A stretch of 61,559 bases of DNA from JAJDIA01 sp031555505 (GCA_031555505.1 JAVBUH010000038.1:1-61559), one strand, 5' to 3'; shown: positions 26,751 through 35,614, counted from the stretch's first letter. Numbers and translations: made by a program. Notes: a model not told the origin generated them from the sequence alone.

Positions 26751-27719
26751 TTAAAATGCACTTGGTTTCAGGTGCAATCCTACTTTCTCTTCCAGGTTGA
26801 ACAGGAGGTTCATGTTGTGTACCGCCTGTCCGCTGGCTCCTTTCAACAAGTTGTCGATCATGGAAATGATCAGCAGCTTGTCGCCTGTCTTATCCAAATG
26901 GATGAGGCATTTATTGGTGTTGACCACCTGCTTCAGATCCGGATTCTGATCTGTCAGGAACGTGAACGAGTGGTCGTCGTAGTATTCTTCATAAATTCTC
27001 CGGATCTCGTCCAGCCCCACCTTGCAATCCAGGTACATGGTGGCGAAGATACCCCGTGAGAAGTTCCCGCGCACGGGAATGAAATTGAGCTGACCCGCGT
27101 AGCTGTTCTGCAACTGGTTCAAACTCTGGTTGATTTCGCCGAGGTGCTGATGCGTGAAAGGCTTGTAGATCGAGATATTGTCGTTCCGCCAACTGAAGTG
27201 CGATGTAGCGGCTGGTTTTACACCCGCTCCTGTTGAACCTGTGATCGCATGCACGTGGATCTCCGTATTCAGCATCAGATGTTTGGCCAACGGTAGCAAC
27301 CCCAACTGGATGCAAGTCGCGAAACAACCCGGGTTGGCCACGAATCGCGACTTGCAGATTCGTCGTCGATTCAGTTCGGGCAACCCGTACACAAACTCAT
27401 TTCCTTCAATCTCCAACCGGTAATCCATGCTCAGGTCGATCACCTTCACCTGTTCCGGCAACTCATGGCTTTCCATAAACTTCTTCGTATCGCCGTGTGC
27501 GGTACAGAAGAAGAGGAGGTCAATATCGTTCAACGGTAACTCGTCTGTAAATACCAGATTAGTTTCGCCGAACAACCCGCTATGCACGTCCGTGATTTTG
27601 TTACCCGCGTTGCTCGAACTGTTTATAAATACAATCTCTGCATCCGGGTGGTTTATCAACAGGCGGATCAATTCGCCTGCCGTATAGCCTGCACCACCTA
27701 TGATCCCTATGCGTATCAT
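26751..27719 (-). CDS. argC: N-acyl-gamma-glutamyl-phosphate reductase ArgC
   Basis: NADPH-dependent reduction of N-acyl-glutamyl phosphate to the semialdehyde. The 322-aa protein has the Rossmann start MIRIGIIGGAGYTAGEL and the catalytic Cys in VANPGCFATC (about residue 130), followed by AITGSTGAG. It overlaps the argG stop by 4 nt, so argG and argC are translationally coupled. The acyl group is likely succinyl, as for argD. Confidence 0.96.
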   Translation of the reverse strand: MIRIGIIGGAGYTAGELIRLLINHPDAEIVFINSSSNAGNKITDVHSGLFGETNLVFTDELPLNDIDLLFFCTAHGDTKKFMESHELPEQVKVIDLSMDYRLEIEGNEFVYGLPELNRRRICKSRFVANPGCFATCIQLGLLPLAKHLMLNTEIHVHAITGSTGAGVKPAATSHFSWRNDNISIYKPFTHQHLGEINQSLNQLQNSYAGQLNFIPVRGNFSRGIFATMYLDCKVGLDEIRRIYEEYYDDHSFTFLTDQNPDLKQVVNTNKCLIHLDKTGDKLLIISMIDNLLKGASGQAVHNMNLLFNLEEKVGLHLKPSAF

Positions 27720-28924
27720 TTCGATTCTTCTTGGTTTACATTATAATAAATCTTCATCTGGTTACCCAGTATCCGTGTAAAGCCTTTCACATCGTCGGCT
27801 GTCCACGCCTTACTTGCTTCGCCATATACGCCGAAGTTGCTCTTCATCAGGTCGTGATCGCTTTCCACGCCTACCAGTGTATAGGTATAGGGGCGGAGGG
27901 TGATGATCACGCGGCCTGTTACGTTCCGTTGCGAACTTTCGAGGAAAGCCTCCATGTCGCGCATCACCGGTTCGAGGTATTGCGCTTCGTGCAGGAACAT
28001 ACCATACCAGGTGCCGAGCTGGTCTTTCCAATACTGCTGCCATTTGGTGAGGGTATGTTTTTCCAACATCTTATGCGCATTGATGATCAACAGCGGGCCG
28101 GCAGCTTCGAAGCCTACGCGTCCTTTGATGCCGATGATCGTATCGCCAATGTGCATATCACGTCCGATCGCCCAACGGCTGCCCAGTTCTTCCACCTTGC
28201 GGATGGCGTCTATCTTGTTGTCGAAGATTTCGCCGTTCACACCCACGATCTCACCCTTCACGAAGTCGATAAACATATCCTCTTCCACTTCTTCCTCGGC
28301 TTCGAGTTGCGACGGGTAAGCAGTGTCGGGCAATGTTTGGTTGGAATGCAGTGTTTCCTTGCCGCCCACGCTTGTACCCCACAATCCCTTATTGATAGAG
28401 TATTCCATTTTCACGAAGTCGGCCACGTAGCCATGTTCCTTCAGGTAGTTGATCTCATACTCGCGGCTCAGGTTCATGTCGCGGGTAGGGGTGATGATCT
28501 CGATGCCCGGCGCGAGCACTTCGAAGGTGAGGTCGAAACGCACCTGGTCGTTTCCTGCACCCGTACTGCCGTGTGCAATGGCTTCGGCGCCGATCTCCTT
28601 GGCATAGTTGATCGTCGCCATGGCCTGGAAGATACGTTCCGAGCTTACGGAGATGGGGTAGGTGCCATTGCGAAGCACATTACCAAAAACCATATATTTA
28701 ATACTCTTTTCGTAGTATTCCTTTTCCACATTGATCGTAACGTGCTTGACAGCTCCCAGCTTGTAAGCACGGTCTTCGATGGCCTTGCATTCGTCTTCAT
28801 CGAAACCGCCTGTATTGGCCAGTGCCGTATATACATCGTAACCCTTCTCTTTCGACAGGTACATGGCACAGAACGAGGTGTCCAAACCGCCGCTGAATGC
28901 CAATACAACTTTTTTCTTGTTCAT
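27716..28924 (-). CDS. argG: Argininosuccinate synthase
   Basis: Joins citrulline and aspartate with ATP cleavage, the penultimate step of arginine synthesis. The 402-aa protein starts with the PP-loop VVLAFSGGLDTSFC, and the citrulline/aspartate region HGSTGAGNDQVRF is conserved. Between argC (4-nt overlap) and the GNAT gene (38-nt gap). Its antisense strand carries a long open frame that I regard as a composition artefact. Confidence 0.97.
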   Translation of the reverse strand: MNKKKVVLAFSGGLDTSFCAMYLSKEKGYDVYTALANTGGFDEDECKAIEDRAYKLGAVKHVTINVEKEYYEKSIKYMVFGNVLRNGTYPISVSSERIFQAMATINYAKEIGAEAIAHGSTGAGNDQVRFDLTFEVLAPGIEIITPTRDMNLSREYEINYLKEHGYVADFVKMEYSINKGLWGTSVGGKETLHSNQTLPDTAYPSQLEAEEEVEEDMFIDFVKGEIVGVNGEIFDNKIDAIRKVEELGSRWAIGRDMHIGDTIIGIKGRVGFEAAGPLLIINAHKMLEKHTLTKWQQYWKDQLGTWYGMFLHEAQYLEPVMRDMEAFLESSQRNVTGRVIITLRPYTYTLVGVESDHDLMKSNFGVYGEASKAWTADDVKGFTRILGNQMKIYYNVNQEESK

Positions 28925-28962
28925 CGTATAGTGTTTTTTATATTGTTAGTCTTTCTTTGCTG

Positions 28963-29544
28963 TTATTTCTTCTTTTTCGCCTGTTCGCGTTTTGCCCGGT
29001 TCGGGTCTTTCGGATCGAATAGCATGGCGGTACAGATACAATACTTCCGTTCCGTCCGATCCAATACATCGCGGTTCACGCAACCGTCGCAGCCGCGCCA
29101 GAAAGCTTCATCGTCTGTCAGTTCGGCAAACGTTACCGGCACATAGCCCAGTTCCGTATTCATCTTCATCACGGCAGCGCCCGATGTCAGACTGAATACC
29201 TTTGCCTTCGGCCAACGCAGCCGCGCCAGTGCGAAGGAGGCCTCTTTGATCCGCTTGGCAATCCCCTGGCTGCGGAACTTCTCCGGAACGATCAGCCCCG
29301 AAGTAGCCACATACTGCTTATTGCCCCACGATTCTATATAACTGAAGCCGGCAAACTCTTCATCCGCCAATGCGATGATCGCTTTTCCTTCTTTCATCTT
29401 CTGTGCCACATAATCATGTGTACGTGAGGCTATCCCTGTACCCCTCACTTTTGCTGCCGCTTCAATTGTATCCAGGATGGTGTCCACATATACTTCGTGC
29501 GAAGCATCCGCCACCATCACATCAATTTCAATCTTTTCTTCCAT
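28963..29544 (-). CDS. GNAT-family acyltransferase in the arginine operon
   Basis: A 193-aa protein with a GNAT fold; the acyl-CoA loop is VPEKFRSQGIAKRIKEA (about 85-105). The C terminus carries an unusual Cys set, WRGCDGCVNRD and KYCICTAM (about 150-175), that could bind a metal or be structural. It sits between argR and argG on the same strand. No other gene for the first pathway step (acylation of glutamate) is in the cluster, so an N-acylglutamate synthase is an attractive inference. It could also be an unrelated acetyltransferase. Confidence 0.85.
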   Translation of the reverse strand: MEEKIEIDVMVADASHEVYVDTILDTIEAAAKVRGTGIASRTHDYVAQKMKEGKAIIALADEEFAGFSYIESWGNKQYVATSGLIVPEKFRSQGIAKRIKEASFALARLRWPKAKVFSLTSGAAVMKMNTELGYVPVTFAELTDDEAFWRGCDGCVNRDVLDRTERKYCICTAMLFDPKDPNRAKREQAKKKK

Positions 29545-29617
29545 TTCCTTCTATTCCCTTTTCCCCGCTCTCCGGAGAACTTTAAAAGAACCTTACTATT
29601 TTATGTTATCTCTTTGT

Positions 29618-30094
29618 TTATAAAAATTGTGATAAAGCCTCGACCACCCGTTCCCGGCTGATCCCTTCCCGAGGAATGATCAAAATGGTATCATCTCCGG
29701 CGATCGTGCCCAGAATCTCATGCGGCGCAAAATTGTCGATATCCGACGCTATCCCCATCGCATACCCCGGCCGTGTCTTGATCACCGCCAGGTTACCCGA
29801 GAACTCAATATTTGCTGTTTCCTTTGCTGTCGTCTGTTCTCCCCTCATCTTGCTCGTCGCCTGATCGCCCTTTGGCTGAATGAATGCCGAATAATTAGGT
29901 AGCCGATATGCATAATTTCCATCTTTATCATGCGTCTTCACAACCTTCAGTTGCCGGATATCCCTTGAAAGCGTTGCCTGCGTTGCCGAGAACCCCTTCT
30001 CGTTCAGTCGCTTAAGCAACTCCTCCTGACTTCCGATCGCCTCTGTCTGAAGGATCCTGCCAATTGTATCCAACCGCATCTTCTTACTCTTCAT
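29618..30094 (-). CDS. argR: Arginine repressor ArgR
   Basis: A 158-aa regulator. Residues 1-70 form a winged helix (TIGRILQTEAIGSQEELLKRL and SATQATLSRDIRQLKVVKTH). A flexible linker (about 75-92) follows, then the hexamerisation and arginine-binding domain with LGTIAGDDTILIIPREG. It represses or activates arginine genes in response to arginine. It heads the operon argR-GNAT-argG-argC-argD, and a candidate ARG box lies in its promoter, so it probably controls itself and the operon. Confidence 0.95.
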   Translation of the reverse strand: MKSKKMRLDTIGRILQTEAIGSQEELLKRLNEKGFSATQATLSRDIRQLKVVKTHDKDGNYAYRLPNYSAFIQPKGDQATSKMRGEQTTAKETANIEFSGNLAVIKTRPGYAMGIASDIDNFAPHEILGTIAGDDTILIIPREGISRERVVEALSQFL

Positions 30095-30119
30095 TCTGTA
30101 TTTTTATGCAATAAAGCTG

Positions 30120-30127
30120 CAAATATA
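30120..30127 (-). promoter_or_regulatory. -7 element of argR
   Basis: The minus strand reads TATATTTG, 25 nt before the argR start, a match to TAnnTTTG. Confidence 0.5.
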
Positions 30128-30137
30128 AGTGGTATAT

Positions 30138-30153
30138 TTGAATAAATATGCAA
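30138..30153. promoter_or_regulatory. Candidate ARG box (ArgR operator)
   Basis: TTGAATAAATATGCAA is a near palindrome: TTGAAT and TTGCAT half-sites (the second read on the other strand) flank AAAT, close to the known ArgR consensus half-site TGAAT/TGCAT. It lies directly upstream of the argR -7 box, overlapping where the -33 region would be. Confidence 0.45.
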
Positions 30154-30245
30154 CAATGTCTTTTTTTTCTTGTTGAATGTACAATTTCCTGACTTCATCA
30201 ATACAGCTACAAGCATCATTCGCAAGAAGCAGGATTGGAGGAACT

Positions 30246-30333
30246 ATGCAGGGGTTGCATAAGGGTTATGCAGTAGATATAGTATAGAAATAGTATAGGC
30301 ATAGTATAGGCATAGTATAGGCATGTAATAGAC
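30246..30333. repeat. Degenerate 11-nt tandem array, about 8 units
   Basis: Units 4 to 7 (30279-30322) are ATAGTATAGAA once and ATAGTATAGGC three times. The preceding units ATGCAGGGGTT, GCATAAGGGTT and ATGCAGTAGAT, and the following ATGTAATAGAC, keep the same phase. The left part contains a perfect inverted repeat TGCATAA-GGG-TTATGCA (30256-30272). Confidence 0.8.
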
Positions 30334-30562
30334 AGACACTTGAATGGCTGAGGGCCAATTGGTTACAGCAGTAAAACGAGGGTGTTTTTAGCATCAAAGC
30401 TTGCTGGCAAAGGCAGAAAAGCGGGTATAACGGGTAGTAAATATGCGGCTTTTAATCCCTGTTTCATCAAAAATTGTTGTATATACATAAGGTTATAGGC
30501 AAATATACGCTTTCTGTTTTCTAATCCATGCCACAGGGTATCATATTTTAATTCAGAATCCA

Positions 30563-30570
30563 TATCTTTG
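30563..30570 (+). promoter_or_regulatory. -7 element of the M48 lipoprotein gene
   Basis: TATCTTTG, 38 nt before the ATG at 30609, matches TAnnTTTG. Confidence 0.5.
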
Positions 30571-30608
30571 CTCTCTATAAACAGTATACGAAAGAAAAAG
30601 TAAGTCTT

Positions 30609-31400
30609 ATGAAGAAAGTAATTACCCTATTTGTCGCCGCCGCCCTTCTGGCAGGCTGTTCCAGCGTTCCTTTGACCGGACGGAAACAGGTCATGCTTGT
30701 ATCCGACCAGGAAGTCCTCACATCCAGCCTTACCCAGTACAGCGAATACATGAAGACGGCCAAAAAGTCTACCAATACGACACAGACCAATCAAGTGGTA
30801 CGTGTAGGTAAAAAGATTGCCGCCGCTACCGAACAATACCTCAAAGACAACGGCCTGGCCGATGAAGTGAAGAACTATGCCTGGGAATTCAACCTCGTAG
30901 CTGATCCCCAGGTGAATGCTTTTTGCATGCCCGGCGGAAAGATCGTTGTGTACGAAGGATTGATGAAAATCGTCTCCTCTGACGATGAACTGGCTGTTGT
31001 GGTAGGCCACGAAGTAGCCCATGCCGTAGCCAAGCATAGTAATGAACGTATGAGCCAGCAGGTGATGGCCCAATACGGATCGGCTATTCTCGGCGCTGCC
31101 GTGGGTAACCAAAGTGCTGCTATTCAGCAGGCAGCCAGTACGGTATACGGTCTCGGTGCCCAGTATGGTGTAATGCTTCCCTTCTCGCGTAAGCATGAGT
31201 CGGAGGCCGACTATATGGGGCTTGTCTTTATGGCGATTGCGGGCTATAAACCGCAGGTAGCCGTTACGTTCTGGCAGAAGATGTCGGCGGCCGGCAGTGG
31301 CACTGTACCCGAATTTATGAGTACACACCCGAGCGATGCCCGCCGTATCCAGGATATCCAGAATGAACTGCCGGAGATACAGAAGTATCAGAAGAAATGA
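30609..31400 (+). CDS. M48-family zinc metallopeptidase lipoprotein
   Basis: A 263-aa outer-membrane-type lipoprotein: the lipobox LLAGC gives a lipidated Cys at about residue 17. The zinc motif is GHEVAHAVAKH (HEVAH at about 134-138), and the third ligand lies in ESEADYMG (about 197). This is the arrangement of the BepA/LoiP/YcaL group, which performs quality control on outer-membrane proteins. The C terminus lacks the TPR repeats of BepA, so LoiP/YcaL is the closer model. Monocistronic between its own promoter and a terminator. Confidence 0.93.
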   Translation: MKKVITLFVAAALLAGCSSVPLTGRKQVMLVSDQEVLTSSLTQYSEYMKTAKKSTNTTQTNQVVRVGKKIAAATEQYLKDNGLADEVKNYAWEFNLVADPQVNAFCMPGGKIVVYEGLMKIVSSDDELAVVVGHEVAHAVAKHSNERMSQQVMAQYGSAILGAAVGNQSAAIQQAASTVYGLGAQYGVMLPFSRKHESEADYMGLVFMAIAGYKPQVAVTFWQKMSAAGSGTVPEFMSTHPSDARRIQDIQNELPEIQKYQKK

Positions 31401-31420
31401 TGATTAACGATTAATAGAAG

Positions 31421-31449
31421 ACGGGAGCCCTGATGGGTTCCCGTTTTTT
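31421..31449 (+). terminator. Intrinsic terminator of the M48 gene
   Basis: ACGGGAGCCC (31421-31430) and GGGTTCCCGT (31435-31444) form a stem with one wobble pair and a TGAT loop, followed by a T run. Confidence 0.9.
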
Positions 31450-31537
31450 GGTTAAACTCTTTTGTACACTCTGTAGTTTATCTGGTTGTTCTGAAAGCCA
31501 AACGTTACCTGCCTCATGCCCGAGGGTATAAAATGTA

Positions 31538-33337
31538 TTAAGAGACAGTGATCCCCATCTTCTTCATCAGGAAGCAGGCATTCATGTTTTGGGCGACGCC
31601 TGGACGGAGGAGGTAAGAGAAGGTGAGTTCGTTGCCGCGGATATCGGCTTCGAAGCGGAAGTTTTTGACTTCATTGGGGAATTCCTGTTCGAGGGTGCCG
31701 AGCAGGAGGTCGTGGGTGGCAATGATGCCGCAGGTGCGGCAGGAGATCAGTTGTTTCATGAGGGCGATGGAGCCTTTTTGTTTGTCGACGGAGTTGGTGC
31801 CTTTGAGGATTTCGTCAAGGATGATGAAGAGTTCTTCGCCGGACTGGAGGCGGTCTATTATCATCTTCAACCGCTTTAATTCGGAGAAAAAATAGGATTC
31901 GTTACTCACCAGTGAGTCTGATGTGCGGAGGCTTGTGACCAGGCTGGCTGGGTAGAGCCGGAGGCTGTCGGCACAGGCCGGAGCGCCGATACAGGCCAGC
32001 AGGTAGTTGACACCCACGGTGCGTAGGTATGTACTCTTACCGGCCATGTTGGCGCCGGTGATGATGAGGAAGAAGGGACGGTGGGTGATGTGGATGTCGT
32101 TCTTTACGCAGACGTCGCGGTGGAGCAGGGGATGACCAAGCCCTTTCCCTTCCAGTTCAAAGTAGTTTTCGCTTATTTCAGCGTAGATGTAGCCGGGATG
32201 GTTGAAGGCAAAGGTGGCGAGAGAACAGTAGGCGTCGAAATGTGCCAGTGCATCCAACCAGCGGGGAATGCAGGCGCCTTGTTTTTCTTTCCAACGTTCG
32301 AGCAGGAGGGTGTGGCGGATGTCGCGGAGATACAGGATGTTGAGTATGATACCGATGAAACTGGCGCGTTGGTTGAGCCCGGCAATGTAACCTGACAACT
32401 GCTTGATGGCGCGCGAAGCCGGTTGCCCTTTCTCCCCGGTCAGCTGCTTGCATACAGCTTGTAGCTCGGGAGAGGTGAAAGACTGGCTCTCTACGCTTTT
32501 CATCAGATTGGCGTAGATGCCGAATATCTTCTCCATCTTATCCACGGCGTTGTACGCTTTATTGACCTGGCTTACAGGGCTATATCCCACCAGGAAGCAC
32601 AGGCAGAACCAGATACCCGGTATTGACCAACTGAGGATTCCCAACGTACAGGCGGCCATAATCGCGATCCAGCTGGTTGGGATGGCAATCAGCATCACCT
32701 GCCAGAAACGGTTGTGCAGGAAGTATGCGGGACCTTCCGTTAGCGAAGAAAGGATACGGGCATCGTTCTGCTTACCGGGCTGTTGCTTTCCTGTTACATA
32801 GAAATGTTGCCGGAGGTCTGTATCCACGGCAAGTTCGCGGACGGCATCCTGTCTGTCCAAGATGGCCTGTTTGCCGGTGAGCGGATGCATGAACCACCTG
32901 GCCAGCATTTCGCGTCCGCTATGCGTCACGGTACGGTTGACGGACTGGAAAATGGATTGCTCGCCAAATAAGTCGAGGTCGAGGCTGAAGGAATGATCTG
33001 CCGACACTTTATCTGTTGCTCCGTCGAAAGCGCTGAAGTCATAGTTGAGCCCCGTATATTCGGCTCTGTTCAACGCTTCTAACGCCTCATAATAGTTCTT
33101 TTGTGCAAAAAGCAGGGAGTGATAGAACATCAAAGCCGCAAAAGGCAGGATAAACAAGGATCCGATTCCCACCAGCACCGGCCAACCTTCCGCCCGGCAA
33201 AACCAGATGGCTGCTACGGTTGCTATCGCCAGCGCTAACCGGATAGTTCCCATCAAATGTATTCTCTGTCTCAGAAAGGCGGCCCGCTGCGAGTGGGCCT
33301 CTATATGTTCGTTGTAATAGTCAACTATCTTTTTCAT
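31538..33337 (-). CDS. Membrane-associated MutS-family ATPase
   Basis: A 599-aa protein combining membrane helices with a MutS C-terminal ATPase. Hydrophobic pairs occur at about 30-75 and about 210-255. The helical lever region covers about 260-400. The ATPase has Walker A ITGANMAGKSTYLRTVG (about 430) and the MutS box LDEILKGTNSVDKQKGS. The mismatch-recognition and connector domains of MutS are absent, so it should not recognise mismatches in the usual way. Such membrane MutS relatives recur in Bacteroidetes with no established role. Monocistronic. Confidence 0.9.
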   Translation of the reverse strand: MKKIVDYYNEHIEAHSQRAAFLRQRIHLMGTIRLALAIATVAAIWFCRAEGWPVLVGIGSLFILPFAALMFYHSLLFAQKNYYEALEALNRAEYTGLNYDFSAFDGATDKVSADHSFSLDLDLFGEQSIFQSVNRTVTHSGREMLARWFMHPLTGKQAILDRQDAVRELAVDTDLRQHFYVTGKQQPGKQNDARILSSLTEGPAYFLHNRFWQVMLIAIPTSWIAIMAACTLGILSWSIPGIWFCLCFLVGYSPVSQVNKAYNAVDKMEKIFGIYANLMKSVESQSFTSPELQAVCKQLTGEKGQPASRAIKQLSGYIAGLNQRASFIGIILNILYLRDIRHTLLLERWKEKQGACIPRWLDALAHFDAYCSLATFAFNHPGYIYAEISENYFELEGKGLGHPLLHRDVCVKNDIHITHRPFFLIITGANMAGKSTYLRTVGVNYLLACIGAPACADSLRLYPASLVTSLRTSDSLVSNESYFFSELKRLKMIIDRLQSGEELFIILDEILKGTNSVDKQKGSIALMKQLISCRTCGIIATHDLLLGTLEQEFPNEVKNFRFEADIRGNELTFSYLLRPGVAQNMNACFLMKKMGITVS

Positions 33338-33407
33338 GGGCGTAAAGGTAGTACTTTTTGAAATTTAGGCCTTATCTTTAAGGCCGCTTAAAATTGATAT
33401 TTGATAT

Positions 33408-34247
33408 ATGCAAAAACTAAAGATGGTTTGGTTGTTCATTTTGTTTCCATTTACTGTAATAAACAGCCAGGTGTTGACGGATGGTGCTGTGCGGCCTGCC
33501 CATAATGCCGACAGTGTGCGTGCCGAGTTGGAGAATGCTCCCTACTTTACCCTGTTCAAAGACAATTATTTCATCGGTGGGATCCCTCTGAACCAGAAGC
33601 CGACGGCTCAGAATTCGGACGTTAAGTTCCAGGTGAGTGTTTTTCAGCGGCTGACAAAGAGTAAGCTGCCTTTCGATACGTATCTTTTCCTGCAATACAG
33701 CCAGAAAGTGTTTTGGAATGTGTTTGAGGAGTCGTTGCCTATCCGGGACATTAACTTCAATCCGGGGCTTGGGATCGGGCATCTTATTATTCATCATAAT
33801 CGCTATATAGGTAAGGCTTATCTGATGCTCGAGCATGAATCCAATGGCAAGGACAGCCTTTTGTCGCGCAGTTGGAACCGGTTGTCGCTCGGCTCGGCTA
33901 TCGAACTGAATAAAAACTGGCAGGTGCAACTCAAAGGCTGGATTCCCTTTATCGACGGACGCCGTAATAAGGATTTGCTGACCTATACCGGTGTAGTACA
34001 GCTTGCAGGCAACTTCCGCACCAACAACAAGCGTTTCAATGTGGGGTTGGTGCTGACACCCCGCAAGGATTGGGGGGATTTTAATACGCAGGTGGAGTTC
34101 AGTTATAAGGTGAATAAGAATGAAAACCAGTATCTCTTCCTGCAATATTACAATGGGTATGCTGAGAATCTGCTCGAATATAAGGAGTATAAGAGTATGT
34201 TGCGTATTGGGTTTGTCATTAAGCCGAAGGATTTCAGTATTTACTAA
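33408..34247 (+). CDS. pldA: Outer-membrane phospholipase A1 (OMPLA family)
   Basis: A 279-aa protein with a signal peptide (about 1-20) and a 12-strand barrel pattern. HESNGKDSLLSRSWNR (from residue 143) carries the catalytic His143-Ser145 and the nearby Asn, as in OMPLA, plus the calcium-site Ser and Arg. It hydrolyses phospholipids that reach the outer leaflet. The start at 33408 gives the signal peptide directly. It converges with the serine palmitoyltransferase gene, which puts two lipid genes tail to tail. Confidence 0.9.
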   Translation: MQKLKMVWLFILFPFTVINSQVLTDGAVRPAHNADSVRAELENAPYFTLFKDNYFIGGIPLNQKPTAQNSDVKFQVSVFQRLTKSKLPFDTYLFLQYSQKVFWNVFEESLPIRDINFNPGLGIGHLIIHHNRYIGKAYLMLEHESNGKDSLLSRSWNRLSLGSAIELNKNWQVQLKGWIPFIDGRRNKDLLTYTGVVQLAGNFRTNNKRFNVGLVLTPRKDWGDFNTQVEFSYKVNKNENQYLFLQYYNGYAENLLEYKEYKSMLRIGFVIKPKDFSIY

Positions 34248-34270
34248 CTATTGCCCGGGAGGATACTTCC

Positions 34271-34308
34271 AAAAAGAATCCCGGTCTGGGTAGTGCCAGG
34301 CCGGGATT
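34271..34308 (-). terminator. Terminator of the serine palmitoyltransferase gene
   Basis: AATCCCGGTCTGG (34277-34289) pairs with CCAGGCCGGGATT (34296-34308) with one wobble pair. On the minus strand it is followed by a short T run (34271-34275), so it terminates the minus-strand gene ending at 34332. Confidence 0.8.
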
Positions 34309-34331
34309 ACTCACCTCTTATATATCACTGA

Positions 34332-35525
34332 TTATTTAATAATGTGATGTCTTTTGAATACTTTTTCGATCGTTTCGAGGGCGAAGTCGAGTTGCGCCTT
34401 TGTGTGTGTAGCCATGAGAGAGAAACGGATGAGGGTGTCTTCCGGGGCTACTGCGGGTGAAACGACGGGGTTGACGAAGATACCTTCTTCGAAGAGTTCT
34501 TTTACGACGAGGAATGTCAGGTTATTGTCGCGGATGTAAAGCGGAATGATCGGGGTGGATGTATGTCCGATCTCGCAACCGATGGCGCGAAAGCCATTGA
34601 GTGCATAATGGGTGAGGTCCCACAGGTGTGTGATACGCTCGGGTTCACTCAGCATGATATCCAGGGCAGCACCTGCGGCAGCCGTGGCAGCCGGTGTGTT
34701 ACTGGCGCTGAAGATATAAGAACGTGAGTTGTGACGGAGGTAGTTGATCACTTCTTTGTCTGAAGCGATGAAACCGCCGATGGAAGCCAGTGACTTGCTG
34801 AACGTGCCCATGATAAGGTCTACATCGTTGGTCACACCGAAATGGTTACAGGTACCGCGTCCGTGGTCGCCCAGTACGCCGAGGCCGTGTGCTTCGTCTA
34901 CCATGATGTTGGCATTGTATTTCTTAGCCAGTTCAACGATCTTCGGCAGGTTGGCGATGTCGCCTTCCATACTGAATACGCCGTCGATAACGATGAGTTT
35001 GATTTTGTCAGGTTCGCATTTCTGGAGCTGTTTCTCCAGCGAATCCATATCGTTATGTTTGAATTTCAGTTTAGTGGAGAAGGAGAGGCGGTGACCTTCG
35101 ATAATGGAGGCATGGTCGAACTCGTCCCAGATAATATAGTCTTCACGCCCGGTCAGGCAGGATACGACGCCGAGGTTTACCTGGAATCCGGTTGAATAGA
35201 CGATCGCGTCTTCTTTGCCGACAAAGGCTGCCAGGCGTTGTTCCAGTTCTACGTGTATATCAAGTGTGCCGTTGAGGAAGCGAGAACCGGCACAGCCTGT
35301 GCCGTATTTTTTGATCGCTTCGATGCCCGCCTCTTTTACTTTCGGATGGTTGGTCAGTCCCAGATAGGCATTGGAACCAAACATCAACACCTTTTTGCCG
35401 CTGATGATCACTTCCGTGTCCTGATCGCTTTCAATCATGCGGAAATAAGGATAAATACCAGCCGCCATTGCCTGTTGAGGGGCGTCGTACTTGGAAAGTT
35501 TCTCTTGTAATAGTTTCATACTCAA
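34332..35525 (-). CDS. spt: Serine palmitoyltransferase (sphingolipid synthesis)
   Basis: Alpha-oxoamine synthase of 397 aa that condenses serine with an acyl-CoA or acyl-ACP to 3-ketosphinganine, the committed step of Bacteroidetes sphingolipids. PLP lysine lies in GTFSKSLASIGG (about residue 244), with DEAHGLGVLGDHGRG and DEFDHASIIEGHRLS upstream. Family relatives are glycine C-acetyltransferase (Kbl) and BioF. The N terminus IYPYFRMIES and overall pattern agree with the known Bacteroides enzyme (BT_0870, from memory). A second Met at residue 3 could be the start. It is divergent from a lipid kinase gene. Confidence 0.85.
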   Translation of the reverse strand: MSMKLLQEKLSKYDAPQQAMAAGIYPYFRMIESDQDTEVIISGKKVLMFGSNAYLGLTNHPKVKEAGIEAIKKYGTGCAGSRFLNGTLDIHVELEQRLAAFVGKEDAIVYSTGFQVNLGVVSCLTGREDYIIWDEFDHASIIEGHRLSFSTKLKFKHNDMDSLEKQLQKCEPDKIKLIVIDGVFSMEGDIANLPKIVELAKKYNANIMVDEAHGLGVLGDHGRGTCNHFGVTNDVDLIMGTFSKSLASIGGFIASDKEVINYLRHNSRSYIFSASNTPAATAAAGAALDIMLSEPERITHLWDLTHYALNGFRAIGCEIGHTSTPIIPLYIRDNNLTFLVVKELFEEGIFVNPVVSPAVAPEDTLIRFSLMATHTKAQLDFALETIEKVFKRHHIIK

Positions 35526-35614
35526 TAAGGAGATGAATAGTCTCGTTAATAGATTGCGTAAAAGAACTCAGATCCGGTAGTACGCACACAGATGCGTTTT
35601 TCCAAATTCAGCCG

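Larger units (their letters stand above)
30154..30608. other. Gene-free region upstream of the M48 gene
   Basis: Most of the 514-nt gap between argR and the M48 gene. It holds an 11-nt tandem array (30246-30333) and the M48 promoter (-7 box at 30563-30570). A 66-codon minus-strand frame (30363-30563) shows no family features, and its start overlaps the plus-strand -7 box, so I do not call it. Confidence 0.65.

Noticed and set aside
27731..29146. A 471-codon plus-strand frame covering argG
   Set aside because: It lies wholly antisense to argG and the GNAT gene, both with intact family motifs. Its protein has no recognisable domain.
30363..30563. A 66-codon minus-strand frame between argR and the M48 gene
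   Set aside because: No family features, and its start lies on the plus-strand -7 box of the M48 gene.
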